A stretch of 64,000 nucleotides of DNA, taken from Myxococcus eversor. Its GTDB lineage: Bacteria; Myxococcota; Myxococcia; Myxococcales; Myxococcaceae. This document shows, piece after piece, positions 37,947 to 46,063 of the stretch. The notes beneath the pieces were generated by a model that did not search any database, had not been told where the DNA came from, and was given only the letters and a program-made list of their open reading frames with translations. Location: assembly GCF_010894455.1 (NCBI RefSeq), contig NZ_JAAIXY010000003.1, positions 434,001-498,000 of the forward strand. The letters are read 5' to 3'. A program made the position numbers and the translations under genes. Every line of letters begins with the position of its first letter. Within the stretch, counting starts at the first letter, position 1.

Positions 37947-38678
37947 TTGAGTCCTTCCAGACGTCCCGGTGCCCCCAGTGGCGCCGGGCACATCCCGCCC
38001 TGCATCCTCGCCGTCCTGCTGCTCTCCACACCGTCCGCCGCCGAGCCTTCGACAGGCGTGCGCACCAACACCGCGCGCCTCATGGGCACCGACGCGGCCG
38101 AGGTCATCGACGCGCCCGTGCTCGGCCTCCAGCGCACCGCGCTGCCCCTGTTCGCGGGGCTGGCGGTGGACACCTCCGTCTACGCGGACGTGATGCTCGC
38201 GCCCAACGTGGGCTTGCGCTGGGCGATGGCGGCGGGCCCGCACCGCCTGGTGCTCGGCGCGCGCTACACGCGGTTCATCGGCGCCTCCGTCTACTCCAGC
38301 ATCGTCGAGTCGGAGACGCCCTCCATCCAACGCTTCGAGCCGGAGCTAAGCGGCCCGTCCTTCTACGGCGTCTACGGCCTCGTGCTCGGTCCCCTGCTCG
38401 TGCAGGGCGAGGCGCGCTACGCGCACTACACCTCCGACTATCTGTCCTTCACGGGCGGCGTCGCCTTCAACTTCACGGGCCCCTGGTCCGTGGTGGGCGA
38501 AGCGGGCGTGCGGGTGAAGGGTGGAGCGACGCTCCGAGCCGCCGCGGGCCTCCGCTATGGAGGAGAGCACCTCGGCTTCGGACTGGGCGTCACCTACGTG
38601 GACCTGAGCGACCCCGCTGTTCCGGGAGAGGAGCTGCCCGTCCTCCCCGTCCTCGACCTCTCCTGGACCTTCCGATGA
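37947..38678 (+). CDS. Beta-barrel-like exported protein
   Basis: The 243-residue product seems to begin at a TTG with AGGAG eight bases upstream, giving a signal peptide ending L-S-T-P-S-A-A-E. An in-frame GTG at 37899 is an alternative. The mature part is built of amphipathic strands with aromatic ends (L-V-L-G-A-R-Y-T-R-F, A-R-Y-A-H-Y-T-S-D-Y, L-S-W-T-F-R at the C-terminus). A final Phe-Arg after a strand is typical of outer-membrane barrels. No family is recognised. It overlaps the following lipoprotein gene by four bases, so the pair is translated together and may act as a complex. Confidence 0.7.
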   Translation: MSPSRRPGAPSGAGHIPPCILAVLLLSTPSAAEPSTGVRTNTARLMGTDAAEVIDAPVLGLQRTALPLFAGLAVDTSVYADVMLAPNVGLRWAMAAGPHRLVLGARYTRFIGASVYSSIVESETPSIQRFEPELSGPSFYGVYGLVLGPLLVQGEARYAHYTSDYLSFTGGVAFNFTGPWSVVGEAGVRVKGGATLRAAAGLRYGGEHLGFGLGVTYVDLSDPAVPGEELPVLPVLDLSWTFR

Positions 38679-39262
38679 TGACCCGCGCGCTCCTCGCTTC
38701 ATGCTTCCTGGTGTTGTCCGGCTGCTCGGCTGAAATCGCCATCGAGACCGAGCCCTTCGACGTGCGGGTGCCCGTCACCTCCGTCCTCCAGCCCGTCTAC
38801 GCGGAGGTGGCGTTGGACCTGCCCGAGGAGTCGGTGAACACCGAGGACCTGGACCTCGTGGTGGAACAGGTCGCCTCCACGCTCGACGTCGTCAATCCAT
38901 CCACGACGCTGACGCTGCGCACCTCCATGCGACTGTCCTTCACCGGGCAGGCCACGCCGGAAGAGCCCCTCCTCTATACGGACCTGAACCGGCCCGCGTA
39001 CTACACCCAGGCCGCGGAGATTCTCCCCTCGCGCGAGTTCAGACCCGCCAGTCGCACGGCGGTGCGCATCGACAGCCCCGCGCTGAAGGACGCCGTGGGA
39101 CGCCGGCGCGTCTGGTTCATCGTCAGCAACACCGTGGCGCGCGGGGACCTCGGCGCGCCGCAGCTTCCGGTGGAAATCCTGCTCGAGAACATCGTCTTCC
39201 AGGCCGTGCTCACCAAGCCGTTTCCGGGCCTGGGCGGCGCGCTGGAGGTCGGAGGACTGTAG
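38675..39262 (+). CDS. Hypothetical lipoprotein coupled to barrel-like protein
   Basis: I do not recognise the family. The 195-residue protein has a lipobox ending L-S-G-C (Cys17) and then a beta-rich mature part with no Cys. Its ATG overlaps the stop of the upstream gene (ATGA), so translation is probably coupled. A shared outer-membrane location with the upstream barrel-like protein is likely. Confidence 0.72.
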   Translation: MMTRALLASCFLVLSGCSAEIAIETEPFDVRVPVTSVLQPVYAEVALDLPEESVNTEDLDLVVEQVASTLDVVNPSTTLTLRTSMRLSFTGQATPEEPLLYTDLNRPAYYTQAAEILPSREFRPASRTAVRIDSPALKDAVGRRRVWFIVSNTVARGDLGAPQLPVEILLENIVFQAVLTKPFPGLGGALEVGGL

Positions 39263-39434
39263 CCCACGCTTCGCCCCTCGCGGCCCTCACCACTTCCCTG
39301 GGACGGAAGCGCGCTGCCCTCGTCTCGCACTCCGGGACGAGGCGCGCGTCGTGCCGCGCACCGCGCTCGCCCGTGGAGCGCGGCACCCTCGATGCACAGC
39401 GAGCCCCCCACGAGTGTCGAGCCTGGGGGGATGG

Positions 39435-41402
39435 ATGCGCGGAAAGTGGAAGGCGGGTTGGAGGGAAGCAGGGGTCGTCGCGGTCCTGGCCCTCCTTCCG
39501 CACTGCGGAGGGAGCACCTCGTCCCAGGGCGCCGAGCCCATGGTGCGGCAGGGAGACTCCGCCGCCGGAGGAGGCACCTTCGTCGCGGTCGCCGACGCGC
39601 AGGTGGACTCCTCGCGGCCCTCGATGAACCTGGGCGCGGAGGAGCAGCTCTGCGTGGACCGCTCACCCACCGAGTACCGCGCGTTCCTGCGCTTCCAGGT
39701 GAAGGGCGTGCAAGGCCGCGTGAAGCGCGCCACCCTGCGCCTGTTCGTCACCAATGGCTCGGAGGATGGTCCCGTCGTCCATCGCGTCGACGCCCGGTGG
39801 AAGGAAGACGAAGTCACGTACGACCGGCAGCCTGCGCCCTTGGGGACGCCCCTGGCCGACGCGGGAGCACTGCGCGCCGGAAGCTGGACGGAGCTGGACG
39901 TGACGCAGGCGGTGACGGGCAACGGCGACCTGAATCTCGGGCTCTATTCGACGGGTGTCGACGGCTCGGACTTCAGCTCGCGCGAGGACAGCAACCCCGC
40001 CCTGCATCCACGCCTCGTGGTGGAGCTGGAGACGGCCTCACCGAGACCTCAAGCCCCCGCGCCCGACTGGGTGCTCCACCGGGGTGGACACGGTGACGAG
40101 CAGGTGCGGGTGATGGCGACCGCGGAGAACGGCCTCGACTTCCTCGTGGCAGGCGCCTTCACCGGCAGCGGCGACTTCGGAGGCGAGGTCTTCCTGGGTG
40201 AGCGAGGCCTCGTCGTCGCGCGCTACGGAGCGGACGGCGCGCACCAATGGTCTCGCGCGTATGCCGTGGGCGAGCAGGTGGGAGCCACGGGGCTCGCCGT
40301 CGCGGACTCGGGTGAGGCGTGGCTGGTGGGGACGTATCAAGGCGCTCCCGACCTGGGCACGGGTGCGCTGCCGCGCATCGACGAGACACCGGGCACCGCG
40401 GGCTTCTTCCTCCTCAAGCTGTCACCGGACGGCGAGCCGCTCTGGTCCAAGGGCTTTCGCGCGGAGCACACCCCCTCGGCCTCTGGCGTCAGCCGCACGG
40501 CGATGGTGCGCGCCCAGGCCGTGGTCATCGACCCGCAAGGCAGCCTCGTCGTCACCGGCCACTTCCAGGGGGAGATGGGCCTGGGCCGAGGCAGGCTGTT
40601 CGCGGACCCGGGCAACCGGACGCGGGATGCCACCGTGACGGCGCTCTTCCTCGCGAAGTTCCATGCGAATGGCGCGCACGCCTGGTCCCTCGCGTTTCCA
40701 GGGGGAGACTCGGGCACGCGCGTGGAGGCGCTCGCCACGGATGGCTCGGGCTTCATCTACGTGGGGGGAGACACCGACTCCTCGTTGCTGGGAGCGACAG
40801 CGCCACGCACGCCCTTCCTCGGGAAGCTCTCCGCCAACGGCACGCCGCAGTGGTTCCGCGCGCTCAACGGAGCTCGCGGCAGTGTTCGCGCGCTCGCGCC
40901 GCTAGCACAGGGGGACGTGGCCTTCGCCGGTGACGTCAGCGGCACGTTCTCCTTCGGCGGAGAGCAGCACGACGCGAGCGAGGACGTGCTGCTCGGCACG
41001 CTGCACTCGACGGCCGCGGAGGGCTGGGTGCGGGTGTTGGGCGAGCGGGGCGCGGCACGGGCCCACACCCTGGGACTGAGCTCGGCCGGCGAGCTCTTCA
41101 TCGGAGGGTGGACGCGAGATGAGCGCCTGGATTTGGGAGGCGGCGCGCTCGGCAAGTCCTCCGTCCCTCGCGGTGACGTCCTCCACTTCCTGGCGCGCTA
41201 TGACGCCTCGGGTGCCCACCTCGACTCGCAGGCCCTGGGAATCACCGGCCCTGGCAACGTGGCGCTCCAGGTGACGCCCGGTGGCCAGGCGCGGGTCTGC
41301 ATTCCATTCGAGGCGTCGGTGGCACCAGAGGACACGATGTACACCTCACGAGGCGAAGGGGACTTGTTGTTCCTCCAGCTCACCTCCGAGCCACGGCGCT
41401 GA
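39435..41402 (+). CDS. DNRLRE-domain lipoprotein with repeat-rich C-terminal region
   Basis: The 655-residue product has a signal peptide ending L-L-P-H-C-G-G-S, a lipobox. Residues about 45-200 form a DNRLRE domain (A-D-A-Q-V-D-S-S, then A-F-L-R-F-Q and A-T-L-R-L-F-V, later W-T-E-L-D-V-T-Q-A-V), a beta-sandwich seen in extracellular proteins. Residues 215-655 repeat a pattern near D-F-G-G...L-A-R-Y-D-A-S-G-A-H...W-S about every 60-70 residues. That resembles the propeller-like SBBP/beta-propeller repeats of myxobacterial surface proteins. The role is probably adhesion or binding; no catalytic motif is visible. It stands alone between short gaps. Confidence 0.75.
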   Translation: MRGKWKAGWREAGVVAVLALLPHCGGSTSSQGAEPMVRQGDSAAGGGTFVAVADAQVDSSRPSMNLGAEEQLCVDRSPTEYRAFLRFQVKGVQGRVKRATLRLFVTNGSEDGPVVHRVDARWKEDEVTYDRQPAPLGTPLADAGALRAGSWTELDVTQAVTGNGDLNLGLYSTGVDGSDFSSREDSNPALHPRLVVELETASPRPQAPAPDWVLHRGGHGDEQVRVMATAENGLDFLVAGAFTGSGDFGGEVFLGERGLVVARYGADGAHQWSRAYAVGEQVGATGLAVADSGEAWLVGTYQGAPDLGTGALPRIDETPGTAGFFLLKLSPDGEPLWSKGFRAEHTPSASGVSRTAMVRAQAVVIDPQGSLVVTGHFQGEMGLGRGRLFADPGNRTRDATVTALFLAKFHANGAHAWSLAFPGGDSGTRVEALATDGSGFIYVGGDTDSSLLGATAPRTPFLGKLSANGTPQWFRALNGARGSVRALAPLAQGDVAFAGDVSGTFSFGGEQHDASEDVLLGTLHSTAAEGWVRVLGERGAARAHTLGLSSAGELFIGGWTRDERLDLGGGALGKSSVPRGDVLHFLARYDASGAHLDSQALGITGPGNVALQVTPGGQARVCIPFEASVAPEDTMYTSRGEGDLLFLQLTSEPRR

Positions 41403-41412
41403 AGCGCTCGCG

Positions 41413-42348
41413 TCACGCGTCGTCGCCCGTGTCCTCCTCTTCCTCGCCGCCGCTGCTCGCGGCGGGAGTCCGGCCCAGCAACCGGTCGATGTCCGTGCGG
41501 GCGGTGGCCGCGTCCTCGCCGGTGATGCGGCCCAGGGACGCAAGCTGATCGACAATCCAATGGGCGCGCTTCCACAGCGCCCGCGAGCCCGATTTCGGAG
41601 AGCGCTTGCGAGGCGCCGGCAACATCGCGGCGAGGATGGCTCCTTGCGCCACGGAGAGCTGGGAAGCGGACACGCCGAAGTGCTCACGCGCACCGGCATC
41701 GATGCCGTAGACGCCGTTTCCCCACTCCACGAGGTTGAGGTACAGCGCGAGGATGCGCTTCTTCGTGAGCGCTTCCTCCAGGCGGTGGGCCAGCACCAGC
41801 TCCTTCGCCTTGCGGAACAGGCTCCGGTCCGTGGACAGCCAGAGGTTCTTCGCGAGCTGCTGCGTGATGGTCGATGCGCCACGGCCGAGCTGGCGCTTCT
41901 CCCAGGCATCACCCATCGCCTTGCGCAACTCCGCCGTGTCCACCCCCTCGTGGCCGTAGAAGCCCCCGTCCTCGGACACCAGCACGGAGGCCACCGCGTG
42001 CCTGGAGATGGACGTGAGCGGCACCCACTGCTGTCGGCGGCGGACCTTCTTGCCTGCCTCCCGAGCCTCCTCGGCGCGCTGGTCCATCAGCGCCGTCGAC
42101 TTCGGGTTCTCCCGCACCAGCGACTCGGCCTCCGGGAGCGTGACGTACTCATACACGCCGAAGCCGAGCAGCAGCACCGCCAGCCCGAGCAATCCCCGTC
42201 GCCGCCACGACTTGAAGCGCGGCGTCGGCGTGGTGCGGGTAACAGAGGGCGCCGGAGGAACAACGGCCACCGGTGACGCGGACTGGGGCACGGCCTCGGG
42301 TTGCTCCGAGGTCTCAGGGACTTCTGGTCGTCCGTCCGTGTTCGACAT
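41413..42348 (-). CDS. mtgA: Monofunctional biosynthetic peptidoglycan transglycosylase
   Basis: The 311-residue protein has a Pro-rich cytoplasmic tail, one membrane helix (about 52-70) and a GT51 domain. S-E-D-G-G-F-Y-G-H-E-G-V-D holds the catalytic Glu, followed by G-A-S-T-I-T-Q-Q-L-A-K-N and R-K-A-K-E-L-V-L-A-H-R-L-E. No transpeptidase domain follows, so it only polymerises lipid II. The last 15 residues are Glu-rich. The ATG at 42348 was chosen over a TTG one codon earlier. It lies 63 bases downstream of an NlpC/P60 gene on the same strand, joining wall synthesis and wall cleavage. Confidence 0.92.
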   Translation of the reverse strand: MSNTDGRPEVPETSEQPEAVPQSASPVAVVPPAPSVTRTTPTPRFKSWRRRGLLGLAVLLLGFGVYEYVTLPEAESLVRENPKSTALMDQRAEEAREAGKKVRRRQQWVPLTSISRHAVASVLVSEDGGFYGHEGVDTAELRKAMGDAWEKRQLGRGASTITQQLAKNLWLSTDRSLFRKAKELVLAHRLEEALTKKRILALYLNLVEWGNGVYGIDAGAREHFGVSASQLSVAQGAILAAMLPAPRKRSPKSGSRALWKRAHWIVDQLASLGRITGEDAATARTDIDRLLGRTPAASSGGEEEEDTGDDA

Positions 42349-42411
42349 CAACGCCGTGCATAGCGCCTCCGGCCTCCGCCGTCACGCCCCCGTCCGGAGC
42401 CGTGTCCTCTC

Positions 42412-43074
42412 TCAGCGGAGAGCGCGCGACGCGGCGACGGGCTCCACCTTCCAGCGCTCATCGACCGAGGCGAACCCGGCCACCAGCTCTCCCGCCAGGT
42501 AGCCTCGGTTGCGCTTGTCGCGGCGACGGAGCCAGTCGTTGAGGACGCGGCCTTTGTCGTCCTTCCTCGCCTCGGGACGCGCCAGGTTGAAGCGGCTGCG
42601 CTTCACCCCGCCACCCGCGCGGTGGACGAACGTCACGGTGCCATCGGTCCCCACCCGCTCGACGATGCCGATGTGCGTGAGGCCGTCGTTGAGTTGCCCA
42701 TCCTTGTTGCGGTCGATGGTCTCCCGGAAGAACACCAGGTCACCGGCGCGCGGCTCCTCGCGCAGTGCGCCCAGCGTGCCCGCCTTCCGGTAGATGGCCT
42801 TCACGCCATTCTCTCCGGGCAGCGTCAGCTCCGGCAGCAGGCTGAGGCCGGGCTTGCGGTACGCGAGCTGTGTCAGGCCCGAGCAGTCGTCGTTCACCGC
42901 CGTGCTCACCGTGCGCAGCGAGCCCAATCCCACCCAGCCCTTCGCACGCCACAAGGCCCGGTCCGACAAGGCCACGGGAGTAGCCCGCTTCGGCGGAGTG
43001 CGCCTCGCGGCCTCGGCCGTCCCGCCCCACACCCACAACCCCACCAACGCCCCGAGCCACGCTCCACGGTACAT
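42412..43074 (-). CDS. Exported NlpC/P60 family peptidase
   Basis: The 220-residue protein has a signal peptide (M-Y-R-G-A-W-L-G-A-L to T-A-E-A-A). The catalytic Cys is at residue 64 in N-D-D-C-S-G-L-T and the His at 134 in L-T-H-I-G-I-V-E-R, with P-R-A-G-D-L-V-F-F between, as in C40 peptidoglycan endopeptidases and amidases. It probably cuts stem peptides. A basic C-terminal stretch may bind wall or membrane. The mtgA gene follows. Confidence 0.87.
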   Translation of the reverse strand: MYRGAWLGALVGLWVWGGTAEAARRTPPKRATPVALSDRALWRAKGWVGLGSLRTVSTAVNDDCSGLTQLAYRKPGLSLLPELTLPGENGVKAIYRKAGTLGALREEPRAGDLVFFRETIDRNKDGQLNDGLTHIGIVERVGTDGTVTFVHRAGGGVKRSRFNLARPEARKDDKGRVLNDWLRRRDKRNRGYLAGELVAGFASVDERWKVEPVAASRALR

Positions 43075-43226
43075 ACCCGCACGACAGAGCAATGGGCGTG
43101 CCTCGCCACGGGCCCACTGGGGACGTTGGCTCGCGAACAGCTCCCCCACCTCCCCTTGGGGAATCTCTTTCCCACCCTGCTCCTCGAAGTCGCCCTGCTG
43201 GCGCTTCCACCCCCCAGCAACTCGCC

Positions 43227-45287
43227 TCAGGCTCCCGCCTGGGGCCGGGACTCCTCTCTCAACGAGAGCCCCGGCTCCACTGGCAGCTCCAGCACGAAGG
43301 ACGCCCCCTGACCCGGAGTGTTGAGGACCTGGACGAAGCCGCCGTGCGCCTCCGCGATGCGTCGCGTCAGGTACAACCCCAGGCCCAGCCCGCCGTATTC
43401 GTGCGTGGAGACCGCCCGCTCGAAGGGGCCGAAGATGCGCTCCACCGCCTCGGGAGGAACACCGATGCCCCGGTCCGTGATGACCAGCCGGGCACGGTCG
43501 CCCACCTGGCCCAGCGCCACGTCGACCTGCTCCCCCGCGCCGAACTTGATGGCATTGGACACCAGGTTGAAGAGGGCCTGGTCCACGCGGTCCCGGTCCA
43601 ACCAGCCACGCACCCGGGCGCCCGGGGTCGTCAACCGCAGCGGGGTCCGCGAGCGCGAGGCCTCCTCCATGGAGCGCTCCACCACCTCCTCCACCAGCGA
43701 GGTGAGGTCCACCCACTCGCGCCGCAGCTCCAGCCCGCCCGCCTTGAACAGGCCCACGTCCAGCACGTTCTCCACCAGTCGCGTCAGGCGGCGTGACTGG
43801 CGGGCAATCGCATCCAGGCGCTCCAGCAGGAAGCCCTGGCGAGGGTCATCCCGCAAGAGCCCCATCAACCCCTGCACGCGCAGGGTGATGGTGGCCAACG
43901 GCGTGCGCAGCTCGTGCGCCGCCACGGCGATGAAGTCCTCACGCACGGCGACGGCGTCGCGGGCCTCCTCCAACAGCCGCGCGTTCTCCAGCGCCATGGC
44001 GCACCTGCGCGCCACGTCCTCCGCCAGCACGTGCTCCCGCGTGCGTCGGCCCGTGCCCGAAAGCTCCATCGCCACCGCCAGCGCGCCCACCACCCGCCCG
44101 CGCACCTGCAACGGCACGAGCACCCCCGAGCCCTCCGCGCCAACCCATTCGCTCACCCGTGCCGGCAGCGGGGGAAATCCGCCTCGCAGCCCCACCTCGC
44201 GCGCCTGCGTCCACCCGGCCGCCGCCACCCGCTCCACCACGCCCTCGGCGTTCTGCAACCAGATGGCGGCGCCCGTCGCCAGCTCGGGCACGAGCAGCCG
44301 TGCCACCCGGGGCAGCGTGACGCTCCATTCGGGAGACTCGGCGAGCACCACGCCCACGGTGGCCAGCACGCGCTGCGCGACCTCCGCCCGTCGCCGCTCC
44401 GCCACCACGGCCGCCACCGTCAACGCCGACAGGCTGAGCACCGCCAGGAACACCTGCACGGACAGGCCGCGCTCCCACGCGGGCACGGGCAGCTCTCCGA
44501 AGGGCCCCCTGCCCAGCCTCGTGTATTCCACCGCCACCACGCTCATCACCGCGGACGCGGTCGCCGCCCCTCGCGGGCCCAGTCGCAGCGCCGCGGCGAT
44601 GACCAGGGGAAACGCGGCGTAGGGCAACGTGGTGGAGATGGCCGCGGACTCCGTCGGGCCATCGATGTGGAAGACGAGCATGCCGACGAGCGCCACCGCG
44701 CCCATCAACAGGAAGGACTCCCCCAGGCGCCTTGGCGGCGAAGACGCGCGCGTCACCGGCCACCACGTCAGTATCAACGGCGCGACGAGCACCGTGCCCA
44801 GCGCGTCGCTGAGCCACCAGACAATCCACTCGCGCCCGAACGATGCCGAGCCCAGCCACTTCGTCGCGGCGAGCGCACCCAGCGTGGCGCTCGGCAGCGC
44901 GCCCACCACTCCCCCGAGCATCAACAATCCAGTGACATCCCGCACCTGGTGAAAGCGCACGGCCGGCCCCACCCAGCGCCGCATCAGCGCCGCGGCCAGC
45001 CAGGTGCGCAACACGTTGCCCAACGCCCAGGTCGCGGACAGCCCCCAGGGCAGTCCCTGGGACAGTACCGAGCCCAGCTCCGCGGCGAAGACGGCGGCCA
45101 GCAGGGCGGGCCACATGCGCGTGGGGGAGCGCAGCAGGAACGCCAGCGTCAACCCCGCGGGCAGCCAGAGGACCGCGCTGCTCAGGGGCGGGAACACGAA
45201 GTGGGAGCTGACGACCTTCAGGACCTCGAAGGACACCGCGAGCAGTACCGCGCGCTCCCAGGCGGCGCGCCCCAGCGTGAGTGCCAT
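43227..45287 (-). CDS. MASE1-GAF sensor histidine kinase
   Basis: The 686-residue protein starts with eight or so membrane helices of the MASE1 type (F-P-P-L-S-S-A-V-L-W-L-P-A-G near residue 40; W-W-L-S-D-A-L-G-T-V-L-V-A-P near 165). A GAF-like domain follows (residues 325-440), then HisKA with A-A-H-E-L-R-T-P-L and HATPase_c with N-L-V-S-N-A-I-K-F, D-R-G-I-G-V and G-G-L-G-L-G-L. It lacks a receiver. No response regulator is adjacent. The ATG at 45287 is preceded by GGGGGTCGG; a GTG four codons earlier is possible. Confidence 0.9.
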   Translation of the reverse strand: MALTLGRAAWERAVLLAVSFEVLKVVSSHFVFPPLSSAVLWLPAGLTLAFLLRSPTRMWPALLAAVFAAELGSVLSQGLPWGLSATWALGNVLRTWLAAALMRRWVGPAVRFHQVRDVTGLLMLGGVVGALPSATLGALAATKWLGSASFGREWIVWWLSDALGTVLVAPLILTWWPVTRASSPPRRLGESFLLMGAVALVGMLVFHIDGPTESAAISTTLPYAAFPLVIAAALRLGPRGAATASAVMSVVAVEYTRLGRGPFGELPVPAWERGLSVQVFLAVLSLSALTVAAVVAERRRAEVAQRVLATVGVVLAESPEWSVTLPRVARLLVPELATGAAIWLQNAEGVVERVAAAGWTQAREVGLRGGFPPLPARVSEWVGAEGSGVLVPLQVRGRVVGALAVAMELSGTGRRTREHVLAEDVARRCAMALENARLLEEARDAVAVREDFIAVAAHELRTPLATITLRVQGLMGLLRDDPRQGFLLERLDAIARQSRRLTRLVENVLDVGLFKAGGLELRREWVDLTSLVEEVVERSMEEASRSRTPLRLTTPGARVRGWLDRDRVDQALFNLVSNAIKFGAGEQVDVALGQVGDRARLVITDRGIGVPPEAVERIFGPFERAVSTHEYGGLGLGLYLTRRIAEAHGGFVQVLNTPGQGASFVLELPVEPGLSLREESRPQAGA

Positions 45288-45420
45288 TCCGACCCCCACC
45301 GCAAGGTAGGCAGGCCCGGGCGAGGAAGCGCGGCGAGGCCAGGGGAGCGGGAAGGCCCATGCTCGGAGGACCGGATGCGGGCGCGCCCGCGCCCCATGCT
45401 CGCTAGAGTGTCGCCGCCCC

Positions 45421-45960
45421 GTGCCCTTCGCCTACTACGAGCAGCTCAGCCCCGAGCAGCAACGCATCTATCGGATGAGCGATGGAGTGACGGCCCTCCG
45501 GGTGAGGGAGCCCACGACGCTGCGCCCCCAGGTGGAGGCCGTGCGAGAGGCGCTGGCCTCCGGCGAGCGGGCCCCGCTGGAGCGCGCCACCGCGAAGCTC
45601 GGCGGTGCGCTGTGTGAGCGACTGGATGTCGCCCCCGTCCGGGTGGAGGTGCTGGAGGTGCGGCCCTCGTCCGAGGAGGGCGAGCTGCATGGGCTCTACA
45701 CCTGGGAGCCGGGGCGCAGGCCTCGACTCCAGGTCTGGATGCGCACCGCGAAGCAGGCGCGCGTGGTGGCCTTCCGCACGTACCTGCGCACCTTCCTGCA
45801 TGAGCTGTGTCATCACCTGGACTTCCAGCTCCTGGAGCTGTCCCACTCATTCCACACGGACGGCTTCTTCCAGCGCGAGTCCAGCCTCTTCCACCAGTTG
45901 GTCCCAGGCCCCGCGCCGCGCGGACGGAAGAAAACCCCGGGGGGAGAGTCGGGGCCGTAA
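45421..45960 (+). CDS. Zincin-like putative metalloprotein
   Basis: This 179-residue protein starts at GTG. It carries F-L-H-E-L-C-H-H-L-D at residues 126-134, the H-E-x-x-H zinc motif, followed by a possible third ligand in H-S-F-H-T-D-G-F-F. There is no signal peptide. The overall layout recalls SprT-like and related small zinc-dependent peptidases with unknown targets. It is divergent from the histidine kinase and 103 bases before the aminopeptidase gene. Confidence 0.72.
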   Translation: MPFAYYEQLSPEQQRIYRMSDGVTALRVREPTTLRPQVEAVREALASGERAPLERATAKLGGALCERLDVAPVRVEVLEVRPSSEEGELHGLYTWEPGRRPRLQVWMRTAKQARVVAFRTYLRTFLHELCHHLDFQLLELSHSFHTDGFFQRESSLFHQLVPGPAPRGRKKTPGGESGP

Positions 45961-46063
45961 GGGTGTGGCGGACGACACCCCACCCGGCGGACGACAGGTT
46001 TCTTGCACCCGGGTGACAGAAGTGGGAACGCGCGCCGCGAGCGAGGCTAGATTCCGCCTCCCT

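Noticed and set aside
43914..45617. A 567-codon plus-strand frame over the MASE1 kinase
   Set aside because: Antisense shadow with extreme His/Arg/Gln composition; the kinase on the other strand has clear motifs.
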